This document shows, in pieces, positions 1 through 13,700 of a stretch of 64,000 bases of DNA. Position 1 is the stretch's first letter. The number at the start of each line of letters is the position of its first letter. Location of the stretch: NCBI RefSeq assembly GCF_000327385.1, contig NW_008707797.1:724877-788876 (forward strand). The letters run 5' to 3'. The notes beneath the pieces are model-generated. The model was not told the DNA's origin. It did no database searches and saw only the letters and a list, made by a program, of their open reading frames with translations. The DNA is from Lottia gigantea. Lineage: Eukaryota > Mollusca > Gastropoda > Lottiidae. The translations under genes and the position numbers were made by a program.

Positions 1-1867
1 TTTATTTAACAAAAATGCAGAAATTAAAATTCAAACAAACTGGATTCTCCCATTTTCTACAAACCAAAAAAATAAAGACACACACAAAAATAACTCTGAA
101 GAATTATTTTCTTTTGGTTTAAGAGAAGGGAAACAGAATGAATTGAAAAAATAATTCAGCCCCCTTCTTCCTTAAAAAGGTGCCTCATTCCCCACAAAAT
201 GAAACAATCGGTTAATTGCCACTTAATTCAAAAATATTAAAAAGAAAATCAAGACTCTACACTTTGACAGTGACTCTGGCACACTTTACGCTTGTTCAGT
301 TGAATAATGGACAACTCTTTAATCTAGTTTCATGTAAAAAGATCTAAATTTGTGGTAGATTTATTAGTTTTCTCTTTTTTATGGATAATAGAGTAAATGG
401 ATTAATTTATAAGTTAACTGTTGTCTGACGTCGGTTTAGTATGGATTGAGTTATCTTTTCCTGTTGCTAGCTCTCATTTTTAGGAGTTAATAATGGTATT
501 TCAGGGGTCATTTCGCCCTCATAGCCACTTTGCACAAGTTCTCAAGAAAAAATTATCAATACTTTCAAATTCTTTGGTTTTCCAACAAAACAAGCATCGA
601 AAATTGTTTTAGTTGACTTAAGATTTAGTAGAAACTATCTAAATATCGCCATTTACTTGTTTCAAGAACAAATACTCATGTGGGTCGAATTAACGTAAGG
701 GCGGTTTTGCCTGTAAGAATATTGCGTTGTGTGACAATCGAGACATGGACGTCTATTAGGCTATGATAGTGTGACAATCAAGACTATCATCATGGGGAGA
801 CAACTCCTATAGGAATTCATTACAAGAGTTCCCTTAGACCATTAAATAGCAACTTATGGAAACAAACTTTAAAATAGGTTTTTCGTTGAAAATAGAGGAG
901 TAAACACCATAAATTATTATTCATTGTCAAGAACAATATTATATCGAAATACCACAGCCACATGGAGACCAGGGACTAAATGGAAAATGGTAAAATCCAC
1001 TGAAAAATATTGGAGGCGAAGTGTAACAGGTCTCCACTGTAAACAAATATGGCGGACAGTTTTGAAATTTTATTGTTTACAATCAATAAATTGTGAAACA
1101 AAGTGAATTAAAGTGTTTTCTTTACCAATTTCTGTGTTGATTTTCCAGAGAATATGTTAAGGTGTGCCTCCAATGATACAGTACGAGATGTCATTGCACT
1201 TGTGAAATAATGAACAGGTTTTGTTACCTAATGTCTTTTCAAACCATCAAACTTATAGAATGCAAAAGAACAGTGCATCAATTCTTCTATCACAGTAAAT
1301 GACAACATTAATTGTTCCTGGACTCTATTATGTAACACATTAGTCTACTGATCTCTAGTTAAAAGGAGGCCTTGTGTGCCACAGGCTGTGTACATTTAAG
1401 ATCGGAATTCTACAGAGGCAGTACGTTTCTTGCTTGCTAGCCAACCTGCAGGTCCAGGCCACATATTCTCGAAACGTGTTTTTCTGTATTATTGTTAATT
1501 AGAGCAGCTTCATTTTCTACAATTTTTTGATTATTTAGTTTTTCTAAGAATTGTGGTAGGTTTTTCGGCCTAAGAAAAAATGTAGGCTAATGATTAAGCC
1601 CCGCTTCCCTACTAGACCCAAACCCCAGTATTCTTAACCCTAATCCCGCTGCCATTCTTGTCCCTCTACCATCAAGAGCTAGCGCTATCCAGTAGAAAAT
1701 AGTATAGAAGAAAGAAACTATCAAGATTTTTAAATTGAATGATTTATCAACAGTGTTTTACAATCAAATAATATGGTGAAGCAAAATTAGGATATCTTTT
1801 TTTTTGCCAGAAAATTAAATAGAACAATAAATTCAAAACATAAACACAAACAGTCAAACTTATACTT

Positions 1868-2002
1868 CAAACTTAACTTAAATAATATCCAGATTATAAA
1901 AATACAGTAATCTGATTGGACAACAAAACTAAATTTAAAATAAATTTTAGTGATTGACCAATCAGATAACTAGAATACTAAAATCATTTAAAGTTAAGTT
2001 TA
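1868..2002. repeat. Fold-back (MITE-like) element
   Basis: The two halves are imperfect inverted copies. The outer ends read AAACTTAACTT and AAGTTAAGTTT, and the inner part has ATCTGATTGG facing ACCAATCAGAT. Related pieces with the phrase TTTTAGTGATTG occur near 22160, 32340 and 50670 (the last just before a TNPO1 exon). This looks like a non-autonomous DNA element family. No transposase is present. Confidence 0.55.
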
Positions 2003-3707
2003 CAAGAATAAGGCCAATGTTTGTAAACACAATGTAGGTCTGGCTTGAACAGTTTTTGTAGTTAAATTAACTCGCTCTTGTAATTATCTTTATATTATAT
2101 ATACGTTATTCAGGGAAGATAACTTCTAGATTTCTAATAAAGTAAATAAATGTAGTAAAATGTTTTTAAACAAAAATGGCAAGCAAATAAACTTTGTATT
2201 TAATTATGATTATTAATTATATCAATTTATCTACAGAAATTCAGAGGATTGTTCATATTAATGTTTTGAATCTGATCTAAATATCTTTGCTCATCAAAAT
2301 AATATATTGTTTATAAACTTATATTCCCTAATAACATAGTGATAACAACTAAAATAATATATATCTAATATAACTAATAACTAATGGTGGCCCATTTTCA
2401 ATAAAATATTCTTTAAGAGATTGTGAAGAGGTTTTTTAAATTTTTATGTGTATTGGAGACACTGATTGCATCAATTTGCATCATCAAACTAAGCGTTTAA
2501 TGACATCTTTATGCAAAATCTGCTTATATTCCATGAGGCCTTATAGAAGGCAATCATAAAAAGCCCAGTTTTAGTGGAATTTCAGGAACCACAGACGTTG
2601 GAATGATGCTAATTGGTGCTAACAGTGTCACCAATGCACATAAAGAGTTTAAAAAACCTACTTCCAATTCCATAAGAATTATAGCTAGCAATACAAGGGC
2701 CATTGTCTATATGATATCTATAAAAATATAACAATTTAAAATATCATTTCTAAAATATATTGCCACCTAGTTCATGACTACCTAGTACAACCAATTCAAA
2801 TTACCAAAACACATCTGGGGCAGTACAATTTATCTTTCTACCAGCTCTGTTCTATGACATGGTCCCAAAGATTCCTCAATTAAATCTGTTTTAACAATAT
2901 ATCTCTCAAGAAATGTTCTATTGAAGCGTTGAGGAGAATTGAGAACAATTGTTTAAGTAAAAAATCAACAATTGTAAACCCTAAAAGAAAATTTTAAAAA
3001 ATTCTGGTCTTTTAGCATGAATAGAGGACATTGATAGTGTTGTTTTTAACATTTCAAATCTTCACATACCTACATTACATTTTGCACAGATTCAGAAACA
3101 TATTTACAATCAAAATTTATTGTAAAAAAAGAGAAGACTACACTTATGTCACAATTCTGTCAAACTTTCCCGCATGGCACATTGCATAGCGTTGTTTGTT
3201 TAAATTAGCCCGATCAGGGACATAAAAATTGGCTGTAAATATTTATTTCATTTATACAGAATAATTTCTTACTTTGCATAATCTAATCTGGTTATAAATA
3301 TTAATTTGTCATTACGACTAAAGATATCAAAATTAGGAATTATGCAACATAAAACATCCCAAATGTGTGCATAACCACCTATTACATACTAAAACCCAAT
3401 AAAAAACAAAGTAACGATTTGAACTCCATGAAAAACCATGTTGGCAATAACAGAATACCAGTGAGCTTTCCAGAATAAAACACTAAAAAACTAAAACAGT
3501 GGATTTCGACATGTAAGGCTCCTAAGAGTTCATGTGCTGTTGATATATCCTGAATGAGCTACCCTTTCATTGTGATACATTTATCTAAAATATATGTCGA
3601 TTGCAAAATACTCCTCCCTCAATTTCTGTCTTAACATGGATCCTGAGGATGGGATTTGGTCTTTGGTCAATCTTCACAAGGAATTGAAATCTGGCCGAAA
3701 CCATCAT

Positions 3708-3907
3708 CACAATGTCAAGCTATTACGAACTTCATCTTATACCTTGGCTACAATAGCCATCTTTCGTGTATCATGGATGCACAGATTTTATTGGATTATA
3801 AGCTAGCAAATACCGCCAATCAGAGACCTGGACTAAAATTTACATACTTCAGTCACACAAGAAAGTTGACTATTGCAGGCAATGTATAATAATAACTTGA
3901 CATTTTG
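3708..3907. mobile_element. TIR MITE, family with CACAATGTCAAGCTATTA ends
   Basis: The left end CACAATGTCAAGCTATTA is matched by an inverted right end, TAATAACTTGACATTTTG, giving terminal inverted repeats of about 18 bp around a 200-bp non-coding body. A second copy lies at 6031-6159, and right-end fragments are seen near 23631-23649 and 34361-34377. The shared internal phrase is a palindromic CAGCCAATCAGAG type. Likely a non-autonomous DNA transposon. Confidence 0.6.
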
Positions 3908-4078
3908 TAGATGGGCTGAAACATGAAGTGTTGTCTTTGGCGAATCCACACAACAAATCATAATCTCAATTTGGATTCCACAAGTCTTTTGCTTGTTCTA
4001 TCTTAATATTAGTAGTCTCACACATTCTACAAGGTTAAAGCCTCTCACAACCACCATCCTAATCACTTCTAAACTTTA

Positions 4079-7000
4079 TCACGACTTGTTTTCAGACTTG
4101 GAGTCCGAGTTGGAGCCACATTTCTTGTTATCGTGTTTAAACAACAAGGGAAACATTCCAATTATACATCCTAAACCTACACCAAACGCTTTGGCCTGAA
4201 ACACAAACAAAACATCATTAGATCAGGAGTACTTCGTCGATGATGCTTTCGTCTTTATCAAGCCATGATTGACAAAGACGAAGGCATCATCGTCGAAACG
4301 CCGCAAGTTATTTATTAAAGTAATTGTTATCCATATAAATGTGTCCAGAATTAAGAAAAGTTTTAACATACTAAGTTTGAGATTAGAGACAGCTTACTAC
4401 TACTAAATACTTACTAAATTTGAGACCCATCTTGTTCTAGTTAAGTCACATTGATAAGCTGTTAATTCTGGGATTGGTACACCAAATTTTAAAGCTAATC
4501 TTTCCACATAGGATGCTGATCTGTAAATTATAATATAAATCATAAAATGTAATTTGAATTAGGCAGCAATAGTGGTAACAGTTGAAATTGTACGCAACAG
4601 TACACAAGATTAATGAGGTCACTATAATTTAGGAGGAGGGGGGAGTAGTTAATTAACTTCCGATTTTAAGTTTTGTACAGTGCAAAACCTTGATCATCAT
4701 AAATATCTTTACAATGATTTTCACAAAGCTTTCATAAGGTGATGGTTTACCTCAGTAGTGTTATTCCCCACTTTCCCATGTTTCCAATTAGCCACAATTC
4801 ACCTGAATAAAATTGGTTATGCCTCACAAAGCCCAGTACAAAGTGTGCTGAATAAATAATCAGGAACAAAGTCCAGGGCTTGAACCTGTTAAACCAATAA
4901 GTGTGTAACAGATCTTACCCGATTGCACACACATCTGATATCATGTTACCCAGCCCAGCAGCTACAAAAACAATAATATAATATTAGGTAGGGCTGCAAC
5001 GATTCACCGAAGAATCGCGTTTGTTTCCTTCTCATCGATGCATTGCGTTAGATAAAACTAATTGCTATGTATCAGCACGATTATTTATTAGCCCTCTTTA
5101 TAAATAAAAAAAAAAGTTGTCAGTTTTGTCAGATATCCGACAGAAAAACTGTAAACAATATGGCTGTGTATGTTGAGGACTCTGATTGGCTGTATTTGCA
5201 AGCGTTTGTATTATCTTATTATTTGTACATCCAAAACAGGATCATTGTATGATTCAACAAAAGTATTGGCAGTTTATTTACTTTGAATCTAAAATATATA
5301 TAATAATTTAATAATGATACATAATAATTCAATAATGATATATAATAATTCAATAATGATATATAATAATTTACCTACCTGCCATAGTTGAAATACCTAG
5401 AGTCATTCCTAGAGTAGTATCTATATATTCTCCCTGAAATATACCAATTTAAACATTAATATACAGTTATAGTAGGACACTAGTAGGCTGTAGGCCGTGT
5501 CACCCACAAAACATTGTTTAAAATTGTCCCATTGAGAAAAAAATAAATGAAACCCATTCAATTTACTGAAACATCAGACGACAATTTGACAAGACAACAA
5601 AGTGAATCGTGAAAGTTGCCTTCATGTATTTGTGTTTATTTTCTCTTTCATTTCTTTGGAATAAAACATAGAAGCTGCAGTAAGTGTTTCAATGTAACTC
5701 TAGAAGTTCTAGGTTTGTCATCATCGATACCTAGGGCTGGGCAATATTTCGCTATTACTAATGATATAAATTCCTATAGCAGTATTTATCCTGAAACTTG
5801 TATATCAGCCCAGCCATATCATAGAGTCAAATCAAAATTCATTAAAAAACAACTATTTAAAACCTTTGTAAATTTGTAAAATAATTGAGAAATAATCAAT
5901 ATTTGTACTGTATGACTATCAATTAAACTCAGTCAATGAACACAGTAATACAATAGACAGCTGTTTCACCTACTATTTCATTGTTAATTTATTATCAGTC
6001 ATATTCCCATGTCCTGATACAAGTCATCATCACAATATCAATCTATTACAAACTTCATCTTATACCTTTAACAGAAATAACCACCTAGCTGCATTCCATG
6101 ATACAAGAAAGGTGGCCATTGGAGTCAAGGTATAAGAAACCTTATAGCTTGACATTGTGAAAGCAGATACAAGTATGCAAAATACTTTCAGTCAGATAAT
6201 TAAACCATAAGTTTCTCTCATTACACCCTCTAGGATGGCTAAATTTACCATTGATTTCCAATTTCATCAACATAAAAGTCATCAAGTTATGTTGATGTCT
6301 ACGATTGAGAAGAAAAACATTTTTCAAGACTTTCAAAAGAATCTTAGCTTTTGATGAATTTGTTCGCAAACCACTTCTTTGCTAAATCATAAACATTGGT
6401 TTTGATTCTCTTATTTCAGATTCTCCCTACAAAGAGAAACTGAATCTAAAAGAATTTGTAAGAAATCTAATTAGGTAGAATGACAGAAAGAGCCTGAAGT
6501 AGTGACAAGTTGTCATTCTCAACAATGCTACTAATGAAGTACTAATTAATCTTGATACATGTATACCGAACAGTCAACCACAATGGTTCCGTTCTAACAC
6601 ATATCACAGTATCTAACGGAATCCATGTTAACCATACACGTTGTCACATGGCCTTGTACATGCTTTTGATAGTTTAAATATCAGAGACTGGGCGGAATTG
6701 TCACAAGCCTCTTTACTTTGATGCTTAACACAGGGAATTAAACAGAGGAAATGAAAATATAAGCTGAAGGTCAAGGGGGAGCTCACACTCCTGTGGGAAA
6801 CAGAAGGGGAGATTTTAGGATTTTTTTGATACTTTGGAAGTCATTTCCTATTTCTCCAACCAAATATTTAGTGGTCTTATGCAAAAATACAAAAAAATAC
6901 CACTAGCCAGAAAAATTGAGCAATTTCTCTTAATAGAGAAAGTCTGGGATTCTTATTTACCACTGTTTAATCAAGTGATACAACATTTCAGTTTTCAAAG

Positions 7001-10000
7001 GGATTGTACAATGATTTCTCATGCCAAATTAACACAACTCATCTCATGCTCTTGTATATAGAATATAAACCATGCACAGAAAATTCACCAAGTTTTATGA
7101 AAATCACATAACATGTAACATTCTCAACAGAAATAATATTTATTTAGTAGACCAATCACTGAATCAAAGAATCAAATTGTGTGGAACATTTTCAAAGAAA
7201 ATAATAGTTACTTAGTAATTTGAATCAATGTGTGTCGTATTTGTCTATCATAGCTAACACAATGAACGGTAATAATATAATTTGGTGAAGGAGAATTAGA
7301 ACTAAAATAAAACAGTAGTAGACTCCCACAGGACACAAGACGTGATGGAAATCTGGTTAAAGAATAATTTGTGTGATAAAGTTTGTATAAACTGGATAAT
7401 CGTAAAACAGTTTTAGAAAACCTGCTGGTACTTATAAGAAAAATATAAAGTTAACACGCTTTTATTGACAACAACTCATGCTAGTGACACATCTTATTGT
7501 TTTGAAAAACAAAAAATCAGGACAGAAGTTGGTCAACATTTCATGATCGTTAATAAACAGCATTTGAAAATCTGCTTTTCTTTACTTTCCTTATGAATTA
7601 TAAATTTTCATCAGAATAAATTAAACACATATAAACAAGCCTAACAGTGTTGGAATCTCCATAATTTACAAGATGGAAGCAGATATCTTTAGACATCCTA
7701 AAGATGTAATGAGTCCCATACCTTTATCAGTTTTGACAGCCTATTCATTATCAATATTAGAGTCACTTCGTTCTCTTGATGTCTTCTGATATCGGAAAGG
7801 GAAATGGGCTTAACATGTTCATGGTCATAAAACATCGAGAAAGAGAATGTAAATAGAATGCCAGTTGACAAACACCAGTCTATTCCCCACGGACATCATT
7901 AGGCTATTGTTCCATCTTGACCCAACACTGGCAACAGTCAGGTTATGAACTGATTCAAAACAAACACTTTATATCAGACATCAGGCATTTGGTCTGTTTG
8001 CCTTAGCCAGTCATTAGAGCTTATTTATTTGCTTTTCTTGACTTTCTATCACACTAAGAAATATTCCAAACAACCTGGGAGTGGGGAATAGAAATAAAAT
8101 AACGAGTACTTACTGCTACAATCATGAGAAAATTGTCTAAAAATCCAAAACCAATAAACGGTAACATATTGTGGACAGCCACTGAAAATGAAATACAGAA
8201 ATATTCATGTTAAAATTCACTGAAGAAAAAAAAAACTATATTTACAAGGATAACAACTTAGATTCTAGAAGATCTTTCTACCAGCTGGTCCTTGGCCAAA
8301 CCTCTTGGCATTGATCTTTCCTGGATTATCCGTATTTTACAGCTGGATCAAAATCAAATATTGTAAGTAGTTTCAGCCATCATCTCTTCAACACGTGAGA
8401 AACTCTTGAAAAATATTTAACTACCATTTTTATCCTATAGCGAGTTAACCTGGCATGTTGCACAGAGATAATATATATTAATGATGTAAAGTTATTTCAA
8501 ACCAGCTGATTTACACGCTTGCTCAAAGTAATTTTTACCATTTATTTTGTATATAAACCCACACGTGAAGCATGTGATTACATATGAGCAAACCCTTTCA
8601 TATGGAACAGGTTTTTATGATTCTTTAAATTCTCCAGATTTTGATTAGGACTTTACCAGATATTGGCTTAAGTTCAGAACGATCCTGTCTAGTCCCTGCC
8701 CATGCATCTTGATCTTCACCTATATAAGAATGAAACTAATACAGAGGTGCATAACTCACAGAAACTCAACATCTTGATCTAGAATGTAACCAAACTGAAT
8801 ATCACATGATTTATTCTAGTTCATGGTGATTTTGAATTTAAAAAATAAGTTGAGTAATGAAATGACAAGAAATATTCAGAAATCAATGAAAATGTTTAAA
8901 ATAAACTGAAGAAGAATATAGAGTAATAATTAGTTACATGACTAGAACTAAGATTACACATTAAATATATCTTCTACTCCAGTCCTATTAGCCATTTAAT
9001 TTGTCATTTCTACGAGAATCGACTGGTTTATTTGGAAGAGATTGAAATAATACATCGACTGGTTTGGGTCTCATCTCACAGCACTAGCGAAAACATCATT
9101 ATCTTTCTGGGTTTAGCTTAACAAAGTCTAATTAAAAACATTCCAAACTTTTGTTCGTTTTTTATTAGCTTTTACTTCTTAATATAGCCACTACAGTGAG
9201 GGTCCTATGACGCTCTTCAACATTCATTCCAAAAACCTTTTGACCTAAGCTGATGGCCTCTGCCTTAACCAATCATAAGGTCACTTTGCCCAACTAACTG
9301 AAAACCCTATTTGATTTCACACAACACTTTTCAGAGATTTTGACCCTCTCAGTTTAAAGTGATATTCTTTTATACTCCTGCATCTGATAATGGGGATCTT
9401 TAAGCTTGAATATGAAAGGTATTGATTCCTAGTCTGCAATTAGTTTATTGCGATTATGTGTACACAGTATGTAAATATATTCTTTATCTACCCATGCTCA
9501 TCTCACTCTCTCTAATATGATCAGAATGTCTCCAGTTATTGCAAATCATAGAACAAATTTCTTGACTAAACAGCAGTCAATGTCATTTATAGCGAGAGAT
9601 CTGTTGGTATTATCATTTGTCAGACATATAATGTCTAATACTGTATGAAATCAAGATTCTGACAATTACTGTTCAGTTTATAGTATTCAAAATAAACTAA
9701 TTTAATTAAAATTAATCTTAATCTTAACTCAAAATACAAACTTAAACTAAATAATAAGCTTGACTCTATAAGATACTCATTTTCTATTTTCTTATTCACA
9801 ATAAGCTTGCAAGTAATTGGCAATGCCATTTTTGTATAAAGATAAAATAAAACCCTTATTTTGAATACTGAATACAAATACTTACAGATCCTGAGTTGTG
9901 TCAGGCTTGGAGGGATTTCTGGACCTTTTCCTGAAAAATAGGAAAAAATTGAATTATAGTTTCATATAGTTTGACCTCGGTTTATCATCCCATAACACTT

Positions 10001-13000
10001 TTTGTGAGTCCCTCTGAACTGCATAACTAACAGGGGGAAACCAACTTGGAAAAGGATTAAACCCTGGACCTCCAGAGTAGTGAGTCGCCATCGCGGCTAA
10101 ATTCAAGCAAACAATTAGTAAAGAGTTAGTTAGTAAATGGGGTAGAGAGATAGTCTATACCATCAAAATAATCCATGCCATTTGTACCTGATATATATTA
10201 TGATAGCCAGACTTATATTGTGATATCCTGATTTATATTGTGATGTCCTGATATATATCATGATAGCCAGATTTATATTGTGATATCCTGATATATATTG
10301 TGATATCCTGATTTATATTGTGATATCCTGATATATATTGTGATATCCTGACTTATATATTGTGATATCCTGACTTATATATTGTGATATCCTGATATAT
10401 ATTGTGATATCCTGATTTATATTGTGATATCCTGATATATATTATGATATACCACAAAGAAAGGTATATCTTGAATCTATACAAAAGGTATACTATCGCT
10501 TTTTTGGCAGCCATTTAATTTATCATATAAGCAAGCATTGCTATAATTATCAATCTTGATTCGTGATGATTGTAAAGATCGTGATAAAAGATAGTTTTAT
10601 TTTGTCTGAACTCACTGTATATAGATCACAGTCTGAATTACTCAATGATGATATCATAAGTATTATTGATTCTTAGGCAGTTTTCTTGTAGTTGTCAATC
10701 AAGTCTCTTATAATGACACTTTTAAATTTATAGTCTTCTTCAAACAATGTTTGATCGATGGCAAAATTGATGGGCCTTAAACATCCTGTTAATACCACAT
10801 TAAAGTGATACTACGTCTTATATTATTATTTAATTAATATAAAATTTAAGAATTTTAAACTTGGCAAATAAGAGCCAGTAGATATACCTGGTGTCATAAA
10901 TAACATAACAGGATCCTTATATAATCCGATAAATCCAAAAAACTTAGTAAGTATCCATAAATATGCAATTAACTATTGAAAAACGCTTAATATCAGGGAT
11001 TCTGTTGTAACTTTATGACACCAGGTAAGCTAACTGATGAATATATACTCATATTGACCATTTCGAGAACTTATATTTTATGTTCATTCTAAGACATAGT
11101 ATCACTTTAAGTATACACTTGTCTCTAGTCTTGAATATAAAATCATTTCAACCTGTGGTCCTCAGTCCCATATACATGTAGGACTGTGAGGTCTATTTAT
11201 TTGAAGCCACATATGCTTGACCAACAAAAGGACCATGGAGTCATTTTTCACTGAAAAGTGACTGCCAACCAAAAATGGTTGAGAACGGATCATCTATAGA
11301 TAAAAAGAACCAAATATGCCTTTTGGGATTTGCTCGACATCAGATTGTTTCTAAATACGGACAAACTGCTAAGTCCACATCTCTAGGGAGCTATAAGAAC
11401 TAAACCAGGTGACAAGAAGACAGCTGTCAGCTGACAGTACAAGACTACTAGCCATAAATCAGCTGTCATGTTAAGTCATTCCAGAGCCAATGTCTTTTGT
11501 TTATACAAATCAATATCTAACTATTGGAAACAAATTCTATTTCTATTTCTATACAATTTCTGATGGCTTGACTCAATTTTTATCATCATCCAATTTTAGA
11601 TTGGCTTTTCTTTCTCTATAGATTATTACCGTACCAAGATTATTTTCAATTTTACACATTTTCTTATCATCATCCATTCTTGACTGACTTTTCCCTTCTT
11701 TAAGCTTATTTATAGATTACCATTACAGAATAAAAACCACCTTTGAAGGACTTTTATAATCAAATTTAACATTTCTCTGACGATCGAGTGAGAATTGAAA
11801 AGGCTTAGTTGGTTGGTTGGTAAATTTCAAGTTAATGTTTCCAACAGAAGCTGATATCTCTGACTATCATACATAAGCTTTATTAGAAAATTCACTCTTT
11901 ATTTATTTGGAAGCTCTTGACAGTGAACAGAGAATTTTTCACAACACTGGCTACTTAAACACTTGAACATCAACTTATCTAAACATGGCTATCTGTTTGT
12001 AGGTAGTCAACAAAATGTCTTGGAGAAAAACATCATCAAGAAAAGTGCTGCAGCTTATGTTTGGAAATACTATTAGCTCTATTAACCATAATAATTAACC
12101 TCTTTCTACCATAAATGTATTCACCCCTACATGTGGTAGATGAGATTAATGAAAGCTTTTCCATGAGATCAGGGTTCTGGATCAGGTTTATTTGTTAACT
12201 GTCAACGCAGACAAGAAGTTGTTGATCCTTCACATTTTTGTTAGTCAAATAGATGCCAATCAGGTCTGATCGAAGTTCCAAACACTTCTTGCAGTAATCA
12301 TCACTCTAAAGAATGTGAAGCCCTGAAAAGTATTTGACTTGGTATTCAAACATTTTCAATTAATGCTTGTCCATGTCAATCTGACAACAGAAACCTAAAA
12401 CAAACTGATATACATAGAATTTTTAAAATAACAGACTCCTTGCAAGTAATGTGATTTAGTTGCTAAGCTAAGTATTCAAGTATAAAATCTGTTCATTAAT
12501 TATCAAGGGACATTGAAACTCGACAACCAGGATTTTAATTATTCATGCAATATGATATAAAACTTCACGTGTCACTTCTTAATGACAACTTTGTTGTACA
12601 ACAGATACGATTCCATCACAAAATTACAATAAAGCTGTTTTAAGTAATCAATTTCAAAGAAACTTACAAGTCTGAAATTTGATTAATTCATGTGAAATTT
12701 TCTTTGAGGTAGATCTAGATCCAAGTGTGTGTATTTCACATGTAAAATTAAATAACCTTTTTTAACAGCTACTGCTAAGGCTGTTTAAAAATTGACAATG
12801 ACAACATCCTTCAAGCTTAAAGCTTAGATTTCTATGAATCCAAAGACATTTATAAGACAAATTACATGCACTTGATAAGATCTAATTGGGTTTACAATGA
12901 ATTATTTAGATCTAATTGAATTAAAAAGTATAAAAGCCATACAAACCTTCTGATTCCAGACGTCTCTGCTCAAACTTTTGCATTTCAGCAAAAAGTAAAC

Positions 13001-13253
13001 TTCTTTCCTTGGGTTCTAAGCTGTAAATTAAATCCTTAGTGGAAGACTCGTCATATAAGGCTCTGCTTAAATTTCTGTGCATCGAACTTTTATTCCGTGT
13101 CTGAAAATTCTGAGAAAAGTTCAATGTTGACAGTTGGAAAGGTGAAATAGTAAATTTGTCTGTTTTCGCTATTTGTCGAAAATTCGGTATCAAAGTCACT
13201 TTGTTAACACTGTTCAGGCAACGAAAACAGAACAAACCGCTAGCAGACGCCAT
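4079..13253 (-). CDS. TMEM65: Transmembrane protein 65 (mitochondrial inner membrane)
   Basis: Seven coding exons on the minus strand: 13253-12947, 9930-9886, 8181-8114, 5433-5379, 4961-4919, 4520-4415 and 4195-4079. All junctions are GT-AG and the sum is 741 nt, a 246-residue protein (human about 240). The basic, Ser/Asn-rich N-terminus looks like a mitochondrial presequence. It is followed by the conserved KDLIYSLEPKERSLL segment. The membrane part carries HNMLPFIGFGFLDN, LGMTLGISTMAAAGLGNMISD and a final hydrophobic GVGLGCIIGMFPLLF before a Lys/Ser-rich tail. Family knowledge: TMEM65 is an inner-membrane protein linked to mitochondrial Na+/Ca2+ exchange. The start is the first ATG of the open exon. 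The gene is divergent from PPT1. Intron 1 (9931-12946) is large and has no gene in it. Confidence 0.93.
4233..4297. repeat. Strong hairpin in the last TMEM65 intron
   Basis: A 24-nt left arm (4233-4256) and a 24-nt right arm (4274-4297) are complementary at 22 of 24 positions around a 17-nt loop. The arms are GC-richer than the surrounding intron and contain GATGATGC and GCATCATC. It lies only about 40 bp from the last-exon acceptor. Confidence 0.75.
4735..4915 (-). repeat. Possible tRNA-derived SINE fragment
   Basis: On the minus strand, AACAGGTTCAAGCCCTGG matches a Pol III B box (GGTTCAAGCCC). It lies directly downstream of TMEM65 exon 5 in the transcribed direction. No A box was recognised, so this is a fragment at best. 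Confidence 0.3.
5294..5372. repeat. AT-rich short tandem repeat
   Basis: About three to four copies of a roughly 24-bp unit built from TAATAATTCAATAATGATA. It ends immediately next to the donor of TMEM65 exon 4 (exon edge 5379). Confidence 0.7.
6031..6159. mobile_element. Short copy of the CACAATGTCAAG TIR MITE
   Basis: Starts CACAATATCAATCTATTA and ends TTATAGCTTGACATTGTG, an inverted match. It is shorter than the copy at 3708-3907 but shares its ends and the phrase AACTTCATCTTATACC. Confidence 0.55.
8272..8356 (-). repeat. SINE-like body fragment
   Basis: Carries the dispersed phrase CCAGCTGGTCCTTGGCCAAA followed by TCTTTCCTGGATTATCC. The same body occurs (either orientation) near 15191-15475, 34868-34935, 37350-37470, 48591-48662, 53760-53920, 56220-56345 and 57300-57385. 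Confidence 0.6.
10189..10450. repeat. Minisatellite, about 20-bp unit
   Basis: About 13 tandem copies of a unit close to TGATATCCTGATATATATTG. Variants alternate TATATATTG and TTATATTG, and the leftmost units have GATAGCCAGA instead of GATATCCTGA. It lies in TMEM65 intron 1. Confidence 0.9.
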
Positions 13254-13700
13254 CGTGTCACGGTTATTAGCTAACTGTTAGGTGAATAGTCTTCAACACG
13301 CTGAGAAGTCTTCAAAACACAAATTGTAATCAATAATCAAAACACAACCAATTTCTTCCTTTCGTCGTTTCGCCGTCTACAGTTATCTTCCCTTGATACA
13401 GTCGAGATTATTCCAGACACAACTTTTGTAGAATTTGATTCTTTAAAATCGGGACTGGTTAACCAGAGATGTAATATGACGTCACGTACTCTATTTTCCA
13501 GGCGGTTTCCTATGTTGTAGGGAAAAGTTATTGCTTCTATTTACAAATTCTTTAGAAATGCATTTTCTTTCTTGTCAACCACCTAAATCTTGAACAATTT
13601 TAATTATTGAGAAAATTCTTTAATCAAAATTGATTGCTGCTCACATTCGTCCATTGATTGAAATCTTGCTTGACTTTTTGAAAAATAAAAGATTTAGGAC
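13254..13700. promoter_or_regulatory. Divergent promoter TMEM65/PPT1
   Basis: The two start codons lie back to back about 450 bp apart, so the stretch must contain both promoters and 5'UTRs. A perfect palindromic cAMP-response element, TGACGTCA, lies at 13477-13484. No TATA box is placed convincingly for either gene. Confidence 0.6.

Larger units (their letters stand above)
1..4078. other. Non-coding flank, probably TMEM65 3'UTR plus intergenic DNA
   Basis: No convincing coding exon was seen on either strand; the few short open frames here lack codon structure and family resemblance. Because TMEM65 is transcribed leftward and ends at 4079, its 3'UTR must start here. A minus-strand AATAAA lies at the extreme left edge (about 2-7), and others are scattered, so the true cleavage site cannot be fixed. 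The stretch carries a fold-back element near 1868-2002 and a TIR element at 3708-3907. Confidence 0.6.

Noticed and set aside
10187-10450. CRISPR-like spaced repeats
   Set aside because: It is a continuous 20-bp minisatellite without unique spacers, in animal DNA.
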